Shown here piece after piece: positions 9,101 to 17,370 of a DNA stretch of 64,000 nucleotides; position 1 is the stretch's first letter; each line of letters opens with the position of its first letter. The notes beneath the pieces were generated by a model. It was not told the DNA's origin and made no database searches. It was given only the letters and a program-made list of their open reading frames with translations. The stretch covers positions 186,001 through 250,000 of the forward strand of contig JAXLWZ010000002.1 in NCBI GenBank assembly GCA_046328225.1. Reading direction: 5' to 3'. The position numbers were made by a program, and so were the translations under genes. The DNA is from Amarobacillus sp046328225 (GTDB lineage: Bacteria; Chloroflexota; Dehalococcoidia; Tepidiformales; Tepidiformaceae).

Positions 9101-9862
9101 ATGAGCACCCCCGCCTACGCGCTCACCGCCGTCCACCTCTACCCCGACATCCTCAACATCTATGGCGACCGCGGGAACGTCATCGCCCTGCGCTACCGCT
9201 GCGAAGCGCGCGGCATCGCCCTCCACGTCCGCGACGTGACCATCGGCGACGCCTTCGACCCGGCGGAGTGCGACATCATCCTCGTCGGCGGCGGCCAGGA
9301 TCGCGAACAGCGCCGCATCGCCGATGACCTCCAGGCCCGCGGCCCGGCCCTTCGCGCGGCTATCGATGGCGGGCTGCCCGCGCTCGTCGTCTGCGGCGGT
9401 TTCCAGCTCTTCGGCCACCGCTACGTCGACCACCAGGGCGGCGTCATCCCGGGCATCTCCGTGTTCGACCTCGAAACCCGCCACCCCGGCCCGCGTGCCG
9501 ACCGCTGCATCGGCGACGTCATCCTCGATACGCCCGAGGGCGAGGTCGTGGGCTTCGAAAACCACGGCGGGCGCACCTACCTCGCGCCCGGGCAGGCCCC
9601 CTTCGGCCGCGTCCGCCGCGGCTTTGGCAACAACGCCGAGGATGGCACCGAGGGCGCGCGCACCGCGAACGCCATCGGCACCTACCTCCACGGCAGCCTC
9701 CTGCCCAAGAACCCCGTTCTCACCGACGAGCTGATCCTGCTCGCGCTGCGCCGCCGCTACGGCCCCGAAGTCACCCTCCCACCGCTCGCGGACGAGGCCG
9801 AACGCGCTGCCCACGCCACCGCCGCGCGCACCGCCGAACGCCGGAGCCGTGCCGCCGGCTGA
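9101..9862 (+). CDS. gatD: Type 1 glutamine amidotransferase, GatD-like (lipid II isoglutaminyl synthase subunit)
   Basis: 253 residues of the CobB/CobQ-like class I amidotransferase family. YPDILNIYGDRGNVIALRYR near residues 14-33 is close to GatD. The nucleophile Cys is in LVVCGGFQLFG (near residue 99) and the catalytic His in TYLHGSLLPKNP. GatD hydrolyses glutamine and passes ammonia to MurT, which amidates lipid II glutamate. murT is normally adjacent but is absent here, so a CobQ-like role with another partner cannot be excluded. No SD precedes the start; TACCAT lies 6 nt upstream. The next gene begins about 100 bases downstream. Confidence 0.8.
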   Translation: MSTPAYALTAVHLYPDILNIYGDRGNVIALRYRCEARGIALHVRDVTIGDAFDPAECDIILVGGGQDREQRRIADDLQARGPALRAAIDGGLPALVVCGGFQLFGHRYVDHQGGVIPGISVFDLETRHPGPRADRCIGDVILDTPEGEVVGFENHGGRTYLAPGQAPFGRVRRGFGNNAEDGTEGARTANAIGTYLHGSLLPKNPVLTDELILLALRRRYGPEVTLPPLADEAERAAHATAARTAERRSRAAG

Positions 9863-9968
9863 GCGCCTTTCCCTGCTGTTTCCCGAATTGCCTCGTGCGC
9901 GAGGGAACCATTCGCGAGCGGCCGGCGTTTCTCCTCCATCGGCCAACCCGGCCGGCAGGGGAATCCAG

Positions 9969-10961
9969 GTGAACATCCGCTTCGTCCGTATCGCGTCCAT
10001 CGCCGGCCTGGCCGGCGCCGCCCTCCTCGCGGCCGCCTGTGGCGCCGCCGAAAACGCGGGCTCCCGCGACGAAGGCATCCCGCCCATGGGCGGCAGCACC
10101 TCCACCACCGCGGACAAGTCCGTGGCCGAAAGCCGCGCCGGCGCGCCCTCCCAGTCCGCGGCCTACAGCGCCCAGCCATCCACCTCCGGCGGCACGAGCG
10201 CGAACGCCTCCGCCCCCGCGCCCGCCGATGCCGACGTCACCGGCCCGGCGCTCGGCGACCAGCTCAACCGCAAGATCATCTTCAACGCCACGGTCGCCCT
10301 CGAAGTGAAGGACGTCGCCGTCGCCTTCAACCGCGCCAGCGCCATCGCCCGCGAGGCCGGCGGCTACGTCGAGCGCTCGTCGTTCGAAGGCAGCAGCGGC
10401 GACCGCAAAGGCTCGGCTACGGTCACCCTCCGCGTGCCCGTCGACCGCTACCAGGAGAGCCTCGCCTCGCTGCGCACCATCGATGGCGCGACCGTGAAGG
10501 AAGAGGGCACGAAGTCCAACGAGGTCACCGAGCAGTACACCGACCTCCAGAGCCGCCTTCGCAACCTCCAGAGCACCGAGGCGCAGTACCTCGAGCTCCT
10601 CAAGCAGGCCCGCACCATCCAGGAAATCCTCACCGTCAACGACCGCGTGAACAGCGTGCGCTCGCAGATCGAGCAGATCCAGGGCCGCCTGAAGGTGCTC
10701 GATGCCGCCACCGAGCTGGCCACGATCGATGTCTCGCTCGCGCCGCTCACGGTCGCGAAGGGCGGGAACGAAGGCCCCCGCAGCTTCGGCGGCAGCTTCG
10801 CCGACGCCTGGGAAACCTCGCTCGATATCGCCCGCAACGTCGCCAACGCCGGTGCCGTCGTGGCCGTGGCCGCCATCTGGCTGACGATCCCGCTGGTGCT
10901 CGTGGCCCTCGGCTCGCGGCGCATGGCCCGCCGCACGCGTCCCACCACGCCCGCCGCCTGA
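9969..10961 (+). CDS. DUF4349 membrane-bound lipoprotein
   Basis: 330 residues. The N-terminal signal peptide ends in LLAAAC, followed by a low-complexity Ser/Thr/Ala linker (residues 25-90). The DUF4349 domain (RKIIFNATVALEVKDV to SLAPL) contains a predicted coiled coil (YTDLQSRLRNLQSTEAQYLELLKQ). A C-terminal membrane helix (AVVAVAAIWLTIPLVLVALG) precedes a basic tail. Such proteins sit on the extracytoplasmic face tethered at both ends; molecular function unknown. The GTG start is chosen because it opens the signal peptide and follows AGGGGA at 9956-9961. A strong terminator follows. Confidence 0.85.
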   Translation: MNIRFVRIASIAGLAGAALLAAACGAAENAGSRDEGIPPMGGSTSTTADKSVAESRAGAPSQSAAYSAQPSTSGGTSANASAPAPADADVTGPALGDQLNRKIIFNATVALEVKDVAVAFNRASAIAREAGGYVERSSFEGSSGDRKGSATVTLRVPVDRYQESLASLRTIDGATVKEEGTKSNEVTEQYTDLQSRLRNLQSTEAQYLELLKQARTIQEILTVNDRVNSVRSQIEQIQGRLKVLDAATELATIDVSLAPLTVAKGGNEGPRSFGGSFADAWETSLDIARNVANAGAVVAVAAIWLTIPLVLVALGSRRMARRTRPTTPAA

Positions 10962-10984
10962 CCGGCATCGCATCGCGCGCTCAC

Positions 10985-11018
10985 ACGGGCCGTCTCCGCA
11001 AGGGGACGGCCCGTTTTC
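10985..11018 (+). terminator. Rho-independent terminator with GCAA tetraloop
   Basis: A 10-bp stem (10985-10994 with 11005-11014), extended by three pairs including one G-U, is capped by a GNRA-type GCAA loop and followed by TTTCG. It ends the DUF4349 gene. Confidence 0.85.
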
Positions 11019-11112
11019 GTCCATTGTGATACCTGCGATTCAGCCGCCACGCGCCCGGGGCGATAATCGATGGGCCATGAAGGTTCGCTCGCAGCGCGCA
11101 CAAGCCCGTACG

Positions 11113-11772
11113 ATGGATTCGATGTCCGGGATCCCCGCCACCGGCAGCCCCGGCGAAGCGCGTGCCGCTGGCTGGCCCGGCCCCGAACCGGAGTGGCGTA
11201 TGCCCGAAGCCCCGGAACCCTCGGCCTTCCAGCGCTTCCGCGACGGCGAGCCCGCTGCCTTCGCCGGGGTCGTCGCGGCCTACGCCGGTCCCGCCTACTC
11301 CCTCGCCATCGCCGTCCTCGGCGACCGCGGTCTCGCCGAAAAGGCCACCGAGGACGCCTTCGTCCGCGCCGCCTCCGACGCCCTCGCCTTCGACCCGCGA
11401 ACCGATGTCGAGGCCGTCTGGATTCTCCGGCAGGTGCGCGACGCCGCCGTGGCCGCGCTTCGCACCCAGAGCCGCTACCGTGGCTCCCGCGAACCCATGA
11501 CCGCCGTAGCCGCCGCCGCCCTGCTCGATGACGAAGTCTGGAACGCGGTGATGCGCGGCGCGACGCCCCTCATGGTGCGGGGCGCCCTCGAAGCGCTCAC
11601 CGAGGCCCAGCGCGAGACCCTCACCCTGGCCTATTGGAAGGGGCTGCGGCCCGCCGAAATCGCCAGCCTCCGCGGCGTCCCCGAGGAGATCGTCCGCGAG
11701 AACCTCCGGGCCGCGCTCGCTCGCGTGCGCGAAGGGCTGTCGCGCGCTGCATCCGGGGCCGCCACCCCGTGA
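11113..11772 (+). CDS. ECF-type RNA polymerase sigma factor
   Basis: 219 residues with a region 2-like domain (FQRFRDGEPAAFAGVVAAYAG to RTQSRYRG) and a region 4-like helix-turn-helix (LTEAQRETLTLAYWKGLRPAEIASLRG). Both fit group IV sigma factors, which direct polymerase to a small regulon and are held inactive by an anti-sigma factor. The final TGA overlaps the GTG start of the RskA-like anti-sigma gene, the usual arrangement for such a pair. Start uncertain: in-frame ATGs lie at 11077, 11113, 11122 and 11200; I chose 11113. Confidence 0.85.
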   Translation: MDSMSGIPATGSPGEARAAGWPGPEPEWRMPEAPEPSAFQRFRDGEPAAFAGVVAAYAGPAYSLAIAVLGDRGLAEKATEDAFVRAASDALAFDPRTDVEAVWILRQVRDAAVAALRTQSRYRGSREPMTAVAAAALLDDEVWNAVMRGATPLMVRGALEALTEAQRETLTLAYWKGLRPAEIASLRGVPEEIVRENLRAALARVREGLSRAASGAATP

Positions 11773-14168
11773 CTCCCACCGCCGGCCGCGATCACCTCCC
11801 CGACCTCGCGCTGGGCCTCCTCGAACCGCTCGAGGCCGACGCCCTCCTCGAGGCGACGGTCGCGAACCAGGCGTGGCGCGCGGAAGCGGGGCTCTATGCC
11901 CAGGCCGTCGAGGCGCTCGTCCTCAGCGCGCCGCCGATTCCCATCCCCGTCGAAGCCCTGGAGCGCATTACTGCCGGGGTCGCCGCGCGGCTGCCCGCCG
12001 GCAGCTTCGCCCCATCGGAGGCGCGGGCACGCCAGCCGAGGCTCTTCCGCCGGGGCCACCAGCGCCGCGAGGACGAGAGCGTCGTCCACCTCCCGGAGCC
12101 CATCCCGGTCGAGCGCGCGCCCCTGCCGAGCCGCGAAGTCGCGCCTGAGCTGCTCGCGCCGCTCGCGGGCACGCCGGAAGCCCCGGCCGGGCAGCTCCCG
12201 CTCGTGCCGGTCGAACCGCCAGCCGCGGAATCGAACGCCCCGGACGCGCTCGAAACGGAAGCGTCCACCGCGAGCCCGAGCACGCCGCCGGTGGTGCCCG
12301 CGCAACCGCCATCGCGCCGCCGCCTGTTCGGACGCCGCGGCCGCCAGGAGCGCGAAGCACGCCAGCCCCAGGCCGCGCCGCTCGACGACGAGCCCGGCGA
12401 GATCTACGACTTTGCCCCCGTTTCGCCGCTGCCCCCGGCGGAGAGCGAGGACGCGATCAGCGCCGGTCCCCTCGCCGAAGTCGCCGGCGTCCCGCTCGCG
12501 CCCGAGCCCGCCGAGCCCGAAGCCTGGTCCCCGGAGGACACGGTCGCGCTCGCGCCGGCGCCGGAAGCCGAGGAACCGGCCGCACCCGTCGGGGTCGAAC
12601 CAGAGGCGGAGGAACCGGCCGCACCCGTCAAGGTCGAGCCCGAAGCGGCGGAACGCGTCGCGCTCGCCCCGGAATCGGAGCCCGAAGCCCCGGTCGTGCT
12701 GGTGGAGGCCGAACCGGAGCCGGAAGCCGCGGTCGCACCGGTCGAGCTCGAGCCCGAACCGGAGGAACCGGTCGCGCTCGTTGAGGCCGAACCTGCGTTG
12801 GAACCTGAACCAGCGCCGGAACCCCAATCGGACGTTGCCGCAATGGCGGAGCCCGAGGCGCCTCGCCGCCGCCGCTTCCTCTTCTGGCGGCGAACCGCGC
12901 CCGCCCCCGAGCCCGGGGAAGCGGCCCCCGCCGCGATCGCTCCCGAGCCGGAACCGGAACCGCCGGCCGAGTTTGTTGAGGTCGAACCCGAACCGGAAGC
13001 GCCCACCGCGCTCGTGGAAGAGCCGGAGCCAGAGCCGGAACCGGAACCGGAAGCGCCGGCCGCACCGGTCGACGTCGAACCAGAGCCGGAACCGGAAGCA
13101 CCGGCCGCACCGGTCGAAGTCGAACCCGAATCCGAGCCGGAGCCGGAAGCGCTGACCGCGCCTGTGGAAGTCGAACCCGAACCGGAACCAGAAGAGCCCG
13201 CCGCCCTCGTGGTCGAAGCCGAGCCCGAACCGGAAGTCGCGCTCGAACCCGAGCTGGAGCCCGAGCCCGAGCGGCCGCGCCGCCGCTTCCTCTTCTGGCG
13301 GCGGAAATCACCCGCCGCGGATACGGCCCTCATCGAGCCGGAGCCTGAACTGGAGTTCGAGACCGAGGCCCCTGCACCGGAAGCGGAGTCCCCGGCTGCC
13401 CTCGTGCCCGCTGAAGCCGCACCGGAAGTGCCGGAGGCCCTCGCTCCGGAGGTTGAGCCCGCCCTCGTACCCGAGCCGGAGCCCGAGCCTGAACCCGAAC
13501 CCGTGGCTCCCGTCGCCCTCGCCCCCGAGCCGGAACCCGAACCCGGGCCCGAAGCCCCCCGCCGCCGCCGCTTCTTCCGCCGCGCGCCAAAGCCCCCATC
13601 ACCCAAGGACGTCGACATCGACGAAGACGACGACTTCGCCGACCTCACCGACGAGGAACTCGCCCTCTACGACGACGAAGGCAACCCGATCAACCGCGGT
13701 GGCCGCAGCTGGGGCGGCGCCGCGCTGCTCTTCGCCTTCCTCACGCTCGTCCTCGGCGGCGCCGCCGCGGTCTTCGGCTATGGCTGGCGCGAAGCCCAGC
13801 TCGATGCCAACGAAGCGCGCACCCTCCTCACCACCCGCGCCGGCATCATCACCATGGAGGGCGAACGCGTCCGCGGCACCGTCTACCTGGAGGCGTCGGG
13901 CCGGGGCGGGCTGGGCACCTTCGAAGGCCTCACGGCCGGCGGCCAGGGGACCATCTACAAGCTCTGGGCGGATACGCCCGATGGCCCCCGTCTGCTCCGC
14001 GTCTTCCGCCCGCGCGAACTCCCCGCCTACATCGAGATTCGCTCCATCCCACCGGTCTATTCGCGCCTCTTCCTGACGCTCGAACCGGATGTCAGCCCCG
14101 CCGAAAACGTGCCGGGCGGGCCCGAGATCGCCACGGGCGCGGCCCCCGAGCAACTCCACCGCAAGTGA
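11769..14168 (+). CDS. RskA-like anti-sigma factor with giant Glu/Pro linker
   Basis: 799 residues. The N-terminal ~80 residues (DLALGLLEPLEADALLEATV) resemble the anti-sigma domain of RskA-type proteins and should bind the upstream sigma factor. Residues ~90-640 form a disordered, strongly acidic linker of repeated E-P/A-E units. Four basic islands interrupt it: RRRLFGRR (about 182), RRRRFLFWRR (about 364), RRRFLFWRR (about 502) and RRRRFFRR (about 597). A single membrane helix (648-673) is followed by an RskA-like outer domain (TYLEASGRGGLGTFEGL is typical in shape). RskA homologues are usually around 230-250 residues; the excess length is the linker. The start overlaps the sigma factor stop, implying translational coupling. 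Confidence 0.8.
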   Translation: MTPTAGRDHLPDLALGLLEPLEADALLEATVANQAWRAEAGLYAQAVEALVLSAPPIPIPVEALERITAGVAARLPAGSFAPSEARARQPRLFRRGHQRREDESVVHLPEPIPVERAPLPSREVAPELLAPLAGTPEAPAGQLPLVPVEPPAAESNAPDALETEASTASPSTPPVVPAQPPSRRRLFGRRGRQEREARQPQAAPLDDEPGEIYDFAPVSPLPPAESEDAISAGPLAEVAGVPLAPEPAEPEAWSPEDTVALAPAPEAEEPAAPVGVEPEAEEPAAPVKVEPEAAERVALAPESEPEAPVVLVEAEPEPEAAVAPVELEPEPEEPVALVEAEPALEPEPAPEPQSDVAAMAEPEAPRRRRFLFWRRTAPAPEPGEAAPAAIAPEPEPEPPAEFVEVEPEPEAPTALVEEPEPEPEPEPEAPAAPVDVEPEPEPEAPAAPVEVEPESEPEPEALTAPVEVEPEPEPEEPAALVVEAEPEPEVALEPELEPEPERPRRRFLFWRRKSPAADTALIEPEPELEFETEAPAPEAESPAALVPAEAAPEVPEALAPEVEPALVPEPEPEPEPEPVAPVALAPEPEPEPGPEAPRRRRFFRRAPKPPSPKDVDIDEDDDFADLTDEELALYDDEGNPINRGGRSWGGAALLFAFLTLVLGGAAAVFGYGWREAQLDANEARTLLTTRAGIITMEGERVRGTVYLEASGRGGLGTFEGLTAGGQGTIYKLWADTPDGPRLLRVFRPRELPAYIEIRSIPPVYSRLFLTLEPDVSPAENVPGGPEIATGAAPEQLHRK
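12500..13590 (+). repeat. Degenerate GAGCCGGAA-type coding repeats
   Basis: Low-complexity DNA encoding the acidic linker. Short units such as GAGCC(G/C)GAACC recur many times, interspersed with three near-identical segments encoding RRR-F-(LFW)-RR islands at about 12862, 13276 and 13561. Such tracts can expand or contract by slippage in units of three or six codons. Confidence 0.85.
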
Positions 14169-14242
14169 TCGTCCCATCCCGGCGGTTTGACGTTCCCGTT
14201 GCCGGGCGTACCATCCCCCTCTGGGACAGGAGCCGTGCCCGA

Positions 14243-14428
14243 ATGGTGAGCAGCGTGCGCACCCTCAACTATGTGTTCTCCGTCACCTCGATTGTCCTGG
14301 GCATCGCCCTCGTTCTCTTCATGCTCAGCCAGCGGAGCGACCTCAATATCGGCACGGCGATTGGCATCGTGCTCATCCTCAACGGAGCCGTGCGCATCTG
14401 GTTCGCACAGGACGACGACGAATCGTGA
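14243..14428 (+). CDS. Small two-helix membrane protein
   Basis: 61 residues: a short polar start (VSSVRTLN), two hydrophobic helices (YVFSVTSIVLGIALVLFML and IGTAIGIVLILNGAVRIWF) and an acidic end (DDDES). GGAG at 14229-14232 lies about 10 nt before the ATG. No family recognised. It sits between the anti-sigma gene and the universal stress/TrkA cluster, in the same direction, so it may be an accessory membrane peptide of either group. Confidence 0.65.
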   Translation: MVSSVRTLNYVFSVTSIVLGIALVLFMLSQRSDLNIGTAIGIVLILNGAVRIWFAQDDDES

Positions 14429-14486
14429 ACTCACCCCGTATCCCGGCTACCCCTGATTCCACACGGACCCCGCGGCGCGGCTGACG

Positions 14487-14960
14487 ATGGCTTCCCAGCA
14501 CACCATCCTCGTGCCCGTCACCCACAATCCCGCTTCCATCGAGGCGGTCACCGTCGCCTGCCAGCTGGCGAAGCAGCGCAAGAGCAAAGTCCTCGCCGTG
14601 CACGTCATCGAAGTGCTGCGCTCGCTCCCCCTGAACGCCGAGATGGAAGTCGAAGCGCGCCGCGGCGAGCAGCTCCTGCGCAAGGCCGAGGAAGCCGCCA
14701 CGCACGCCGGCCTCCACATCTCCGGCCAGCTCGTCCAGGCCCGCGAGGCCGGCCAGGCGATCGTCGATGAAGCCCGCGACCAGAAGGTCGACGTCCTCGT
14801 CATGGGCATCGGGTACAAGCGGCTCATCGGCGCCTTCCAGGTCGGGCGCACGGTCGATTTCGTGCTCAAGAACGCGTCCTGCCAGGTCTGGGTCGTCCGC
14901 CAGGCGGTCTCGGCGATCAATCACACGCACGGCGAAGGGCATGGCCATGGCCACGGCTGA
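14487..14960 (+). CDS. Universal stress protein UspA family
   Basis: 157 residues with the Usp fold: an N-terminal strand (HTILVPVTHNPAS), a central helix-strand pattern (SKVLAVHVIEV) and LVMGIGYKR followed by FVLKNASCQVWVVR. The canonical ATP-binding G-2x-G-9x-G(S/T) is not clearly present (GYKRLIGAFQVGRTVDFVLKN), so nucleotide binding is uncertain. The C-terminus is a His/Gly tail (HTHGEGHGHGHG) that could bind metal. The gene is followed after 27 bases by two TrkA genes, suggesting a role in ion homeostasis or stress. Confidence 0.85.
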   Translation: MASQHTILVPVTHNPASIEAVTVACQLAKQRKSKVLAVHVIEVLRSLPLNAEMEVEARRGEQLLRKAEEAATHAGLHISGQLVQAREAGQAIVDEARDQKVDVLVMGIGYKRLIGAFQVGRTVDFVLKNASCQVWVVRQAVSAINHTHGEGHGHGHG

Positions 14961-14987
14961 TCGCCTCGCAAAGGGAGAGCTCCCCCG

Positions 14988-15407
14988 ATGAACGTCATCA
15001 TCATGGGCTGCGGCCGCCTCGGCGCGCGGATCGCCATGCTCCTCGATGAGCAGGGCCACAGCATCACCGTGCTCGATACCAACGCCAGCGCCTTCCGGCG
15101 CCTCCCCGAAGGCTTTCGCGGCCGCGTGACGGTGGGCAACGGCATGGATGGCCCCGCCCTCGAAAAGGCCGGCATCCAGGGCTGCGATGCCTTCTTCGCC
15201 GTCACCCAGGGCGATAACCGCAACTACTTCGCCAGCCAGCTCGCGAAGGAGGTCTACGGCGTGAAGCGCGTCCTCTGCCGCATCTACGACCCCGTGCGCG
15301 AAGGTATCTTCCGCGAACTCGGCCTCGAAACCTTCAGCCCCACCAGCCTCGGCGCCGGCATCATGGTCGACATGCTGCTCAAAGGCCCCACCCCGAAGGG
15401 AAGCTAA
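14988..15407 (+). CDS. TrkA-N domain K+ transport regulator
   Basis: 139 residues forming a single RCK/TrkA-N Rossmann domain. The nucleotide-binding motif is at the start (MGCGRLGARIA), with the acidic ribose-binding end of strand 2 (VLDTNASAFRRL). There is no TrkA-C domain. Such proteins gate Trk/Ktr potassium channels by binding NAD(H) or adenine nucleotides. GGGAG precedes the ATG, and the stop is 2 bases from the next trkA, so the pair is certainly co-expressed. No TrkH/KtrB pore gene lies in the window. Confidence 0.87.
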   Translation: MNVIIMGCGRLGARIAMLLDEQGHSITVLDTNASAFRRLPEGFRGRVTVGNGMDGPALEKAGIQGCDAFFAVTQGDNRNYFASQLAKEVYGVKRVLCRIYDPVREGIFRELGLETFSPTSLGAGIMVDMLLKGPTPKGS

Positions 15408-15409
15408 CC

Positions 15410-16084
15410 ATGTACGTGCTCATCGCCGGCGGCGGCAAGGTCGGCTTCTACCTCGCCCAGGAACTCCTCCAGTCCAACCACGAAGTCCTCATCCTCGAAC
15501 AGGACGCGAACCGCGTCGCCGCCATCATCGAAGAGCTCGGCGAGAACGCCATGCACGGCGACGGCTGCGAAGCCACCACCCTCGATGCCGCCGGCGTCGC
15601 CCGCGCCGACCTCGTCGCGGCCGTGACGGGTGACGACGAGGACAACCTGGTCGTCTGCGAAATCGCCCGCCAGCGCGGCGTGCCCCGCACCATCGCACGC
15701 ATCAACAACCCCAAGAACGAGCTCCTCTTCAAGCGCCGCGGCATCGAAACCACCATCTCCGCCACGCAGGCCGTGCTCGCGCAGATCGAACAGGAACTCC
15801 CCACCGGCGAGATGATTCCCCTGCTCCAGATGCACAGCGGCCTCGAGCTGGTCGAAATCAAGCTGCCCGAGACCTCGCCCGTGAGCGGCCGCTCCATCCG
15901 CGAAGTGCTCCTCCCGCCCGAGTCCCTCATCTCGCTCGTGGTCGACCCCGGCGGCGTGCCGCGCATCCCCAGCGGCGATACCCGCCTGAACCCCGGCGAT
16001 GCCCTCGTCGTCGTCACCCGGCGCGAAAGCTCGCCCATGCTCCGGGCGGCGCTCATCGGCTCCACCCACGGCCTCGATACCTAG
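15410..16084 (+). CDS. trkA: TrkA family K+ uptake regulator (TrkA-N plus TrkA-C)
   Basis: 224 residues. The TrkA-N domain occupies residues 1-130 (GGGKVGFYLAQELLQ; LILEQDANRVAAI). The TrkA-C ligand-binding domain occupies about 140-224 (LELVEIKLPETSPVSGRSIREVLLPPESLI ... LNPGDALVVVTR). It probably assembles with the preceding single-domain paralogue on a Trk/Ktr channel encoded elsewhere. The start follows the upstream stop by 2 bases. Confidence 0.9.
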   Translation: MYVLIAGGGKVGFYLAQELLQSNHEVLILEQDANRVAAIIEELGENAMHGDGCEATTLDAAGVARADLVAAVTGDDEDNLVVCEIARQRGVPRTIARINNPKNELLFKRRGIETTISATQAVLAQIEQELPTGEMIPLLQMHSGLELVEIKLPETSPVSGRSIREVLLPPESLISLVVDPGGVPRIPSGDTRLNPGDALVVVTRRESSPMLRAALIGSTHGLDT

Positions 16085-16094
16085 GGCCGCCGCC

Positions 16095-16928
16095 GTGAAG
16101 GTCGCCTACCTCGGCCCCGCGGGCACGAACGGCGAGCAGGCCGCGCGACTCTTCGCGCCCGCCGCCGAACATCTCCCCTGCCCCTCCCACGCCGAGGTCG
16201 CGCGCGCCGTCGATTCCGGGGCCGCGGATGCCGGGGTCGTGGCCATCGAAAACGCCCTCAACGGCTCCGTCGCCGAGACGCTCGACATCCTCATCCACGA
16301 AACCGACCTCCGCATCCAGCGCGAGCTCGTCCTCCCCATCGTCCACGACCTGGCCGTGAAGCCGGGCACCGAGCCATCCGCCATCGCCGTGATCTATTCG
16401 CACAGCGCCGCCTTCGGCCAGTGCCGCAAGTTCCTGGCCGAACACTACCCGCGCGTCACCATCGAGCCCGCGCTCTCCACGGCCGGGGCCGTCGAGCTGG
16501 CGATGGCCCGGAGCGGCGACGCGGCCGCGATCGCCACCTCGCGCGCGGCCGAACTCTACGGCGCCGAGGTCATCGCCCACGACATCGGCGATGCCGCCCA
16601 CAACGTCACCCGCTTCGTCCTCCTTTCCCGCGGTAAGCAGCCCGCCACCGGCCTGGACCGCACGTCCATCGCCTTCTGGTTCGCCGATGACCGCGCCGGG
16701 TCGCTCGCGGGCGTGCTCGACGAATTCGCGAAGCGCCACATCAACTGCACCAAGATCGAGAGCCGCCCCACGCGCGCGGCCTTCGGCGAATACGTCTTCC
16801 TGGTCGATTTCGATGCCCACGAAGACGACGCCTCGGGCCGCGACGTGCTCGCCGCCATCGCCCCCCTCTGTTCCGATGTGAAGGTCTTCGGCAGCTACCC
16901 GCGCTGGCAATCCCAGGCGAAGGGCTAA
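16095..16928 (+). CDS. pheA: Prephenate dehydratase
   Basis: 277 residues. An N-terminal prephenate dehydratase domain (AYLGPAGTNGEQAA; IENALNGSVAETLD) carries the catalytic Thr-Arg-Phe in NVTRFVLLS near residue 175. A C-terminal ACT regulatory domain has the phenylalanine-binding ESRP motif. The enzyme converts prephenate to phenylpyruvate in phenylalanine synthesis, and ACT domains usually give feedback inhibition. The GTG start lies 10 bases after the trkA stop; no chorismate mutase domain is fused. Aromatic biosynthesis neighbours are absent. Confidence 0.93.
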   Translation: MKVAYLGPAGTNGEQAARLFAPAAEHLPCPSHAEVARAVDSGAADAGVVAIENALNGSVAETLDILIHETDLRIQRELVLPIVHDLAVKPGTEPSAIAVIYSHSAAFGQCRKFLAEHYPRVTIEPALSTAGAVELAMARSGDAAAIATSRAAELYGAEVIAHDIGDAAHNVTRFVLLSRGKQPATGLDRTSIAFWFADDRAGSLAGVLDEFAKRHINCTKIESRPTRAAFGEYVFLVDFDAHEDDASGRDVLAAIAPLCSDVKVFGSYPRWQSQAKG

Positions 16929-16973
16929 CCGGCCCCCCTTGCGGCGCCGCGCGCGACGCGCCACGATCGTCGC

Positions 16974-17285
16974 ATGCAGCAAGAGATCTATCGCGAAATC
17001 GCGGGCGCCATCGAACGGGGCGAACCCGTCGTCCTCGCCACCGTCGCCCGCACCCGCGGCTCCACCCCCCGCAAGACCGGTGCCAAGATGGTCGTCCGCA
17101 ACGATGGCACCTTCTTCGGCACCATCGGCGGCGGCTGTGGCGAAGCCGAGGTCTGGCAGGAGGCGATGGTCACCCTCGAGGACGGCAAGGCCCGCATCGT
17201 CACCGTGAACCTGACCGAACCCACGGACGGCGAGGACAAGATCTGCGGCGGCATCATGGACGTCTTCGTCGAGCGCATCGGGTAA
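16974..17285 (+). CDS. XdhC/CoxI-family protein, N-domain only
   Basis: 103 residues matching only the N-terminal domain of XdhC/CoxI proteins (EPVVLATVARTRGSTPRKTGAKMVV; GTIGGGCGEAEVWQEA). Full-length XdhC has a second Rossmann domain and helps insert molybdenum cofactor into xanthine dehydrogenase-type enzymes. Single-domain versions are known, but no molybdenum hydroxylase genes lie nearby. CACGAT stands 6 nt before the ATG and no SD is evident. Confidence 0.8.
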   Translation: MQQEIYREIAGAIERGEPVVLATVARTRGSTPRKTGAKMVVRNDGTFFGTIGGGCGEAEVWQEAMVTLEDGKARIVTVNLTEPTDGEDKICGGIMDVFVERIG

Positions 17286-17370
17286 AGGCCGCCGCCCCTC
17301 GCACACCCTCGCAATGGCTCCCCCGCCGCGTTGGCCCGGCTTCGATACCCCGCGTGGCCATGCTGGATCC

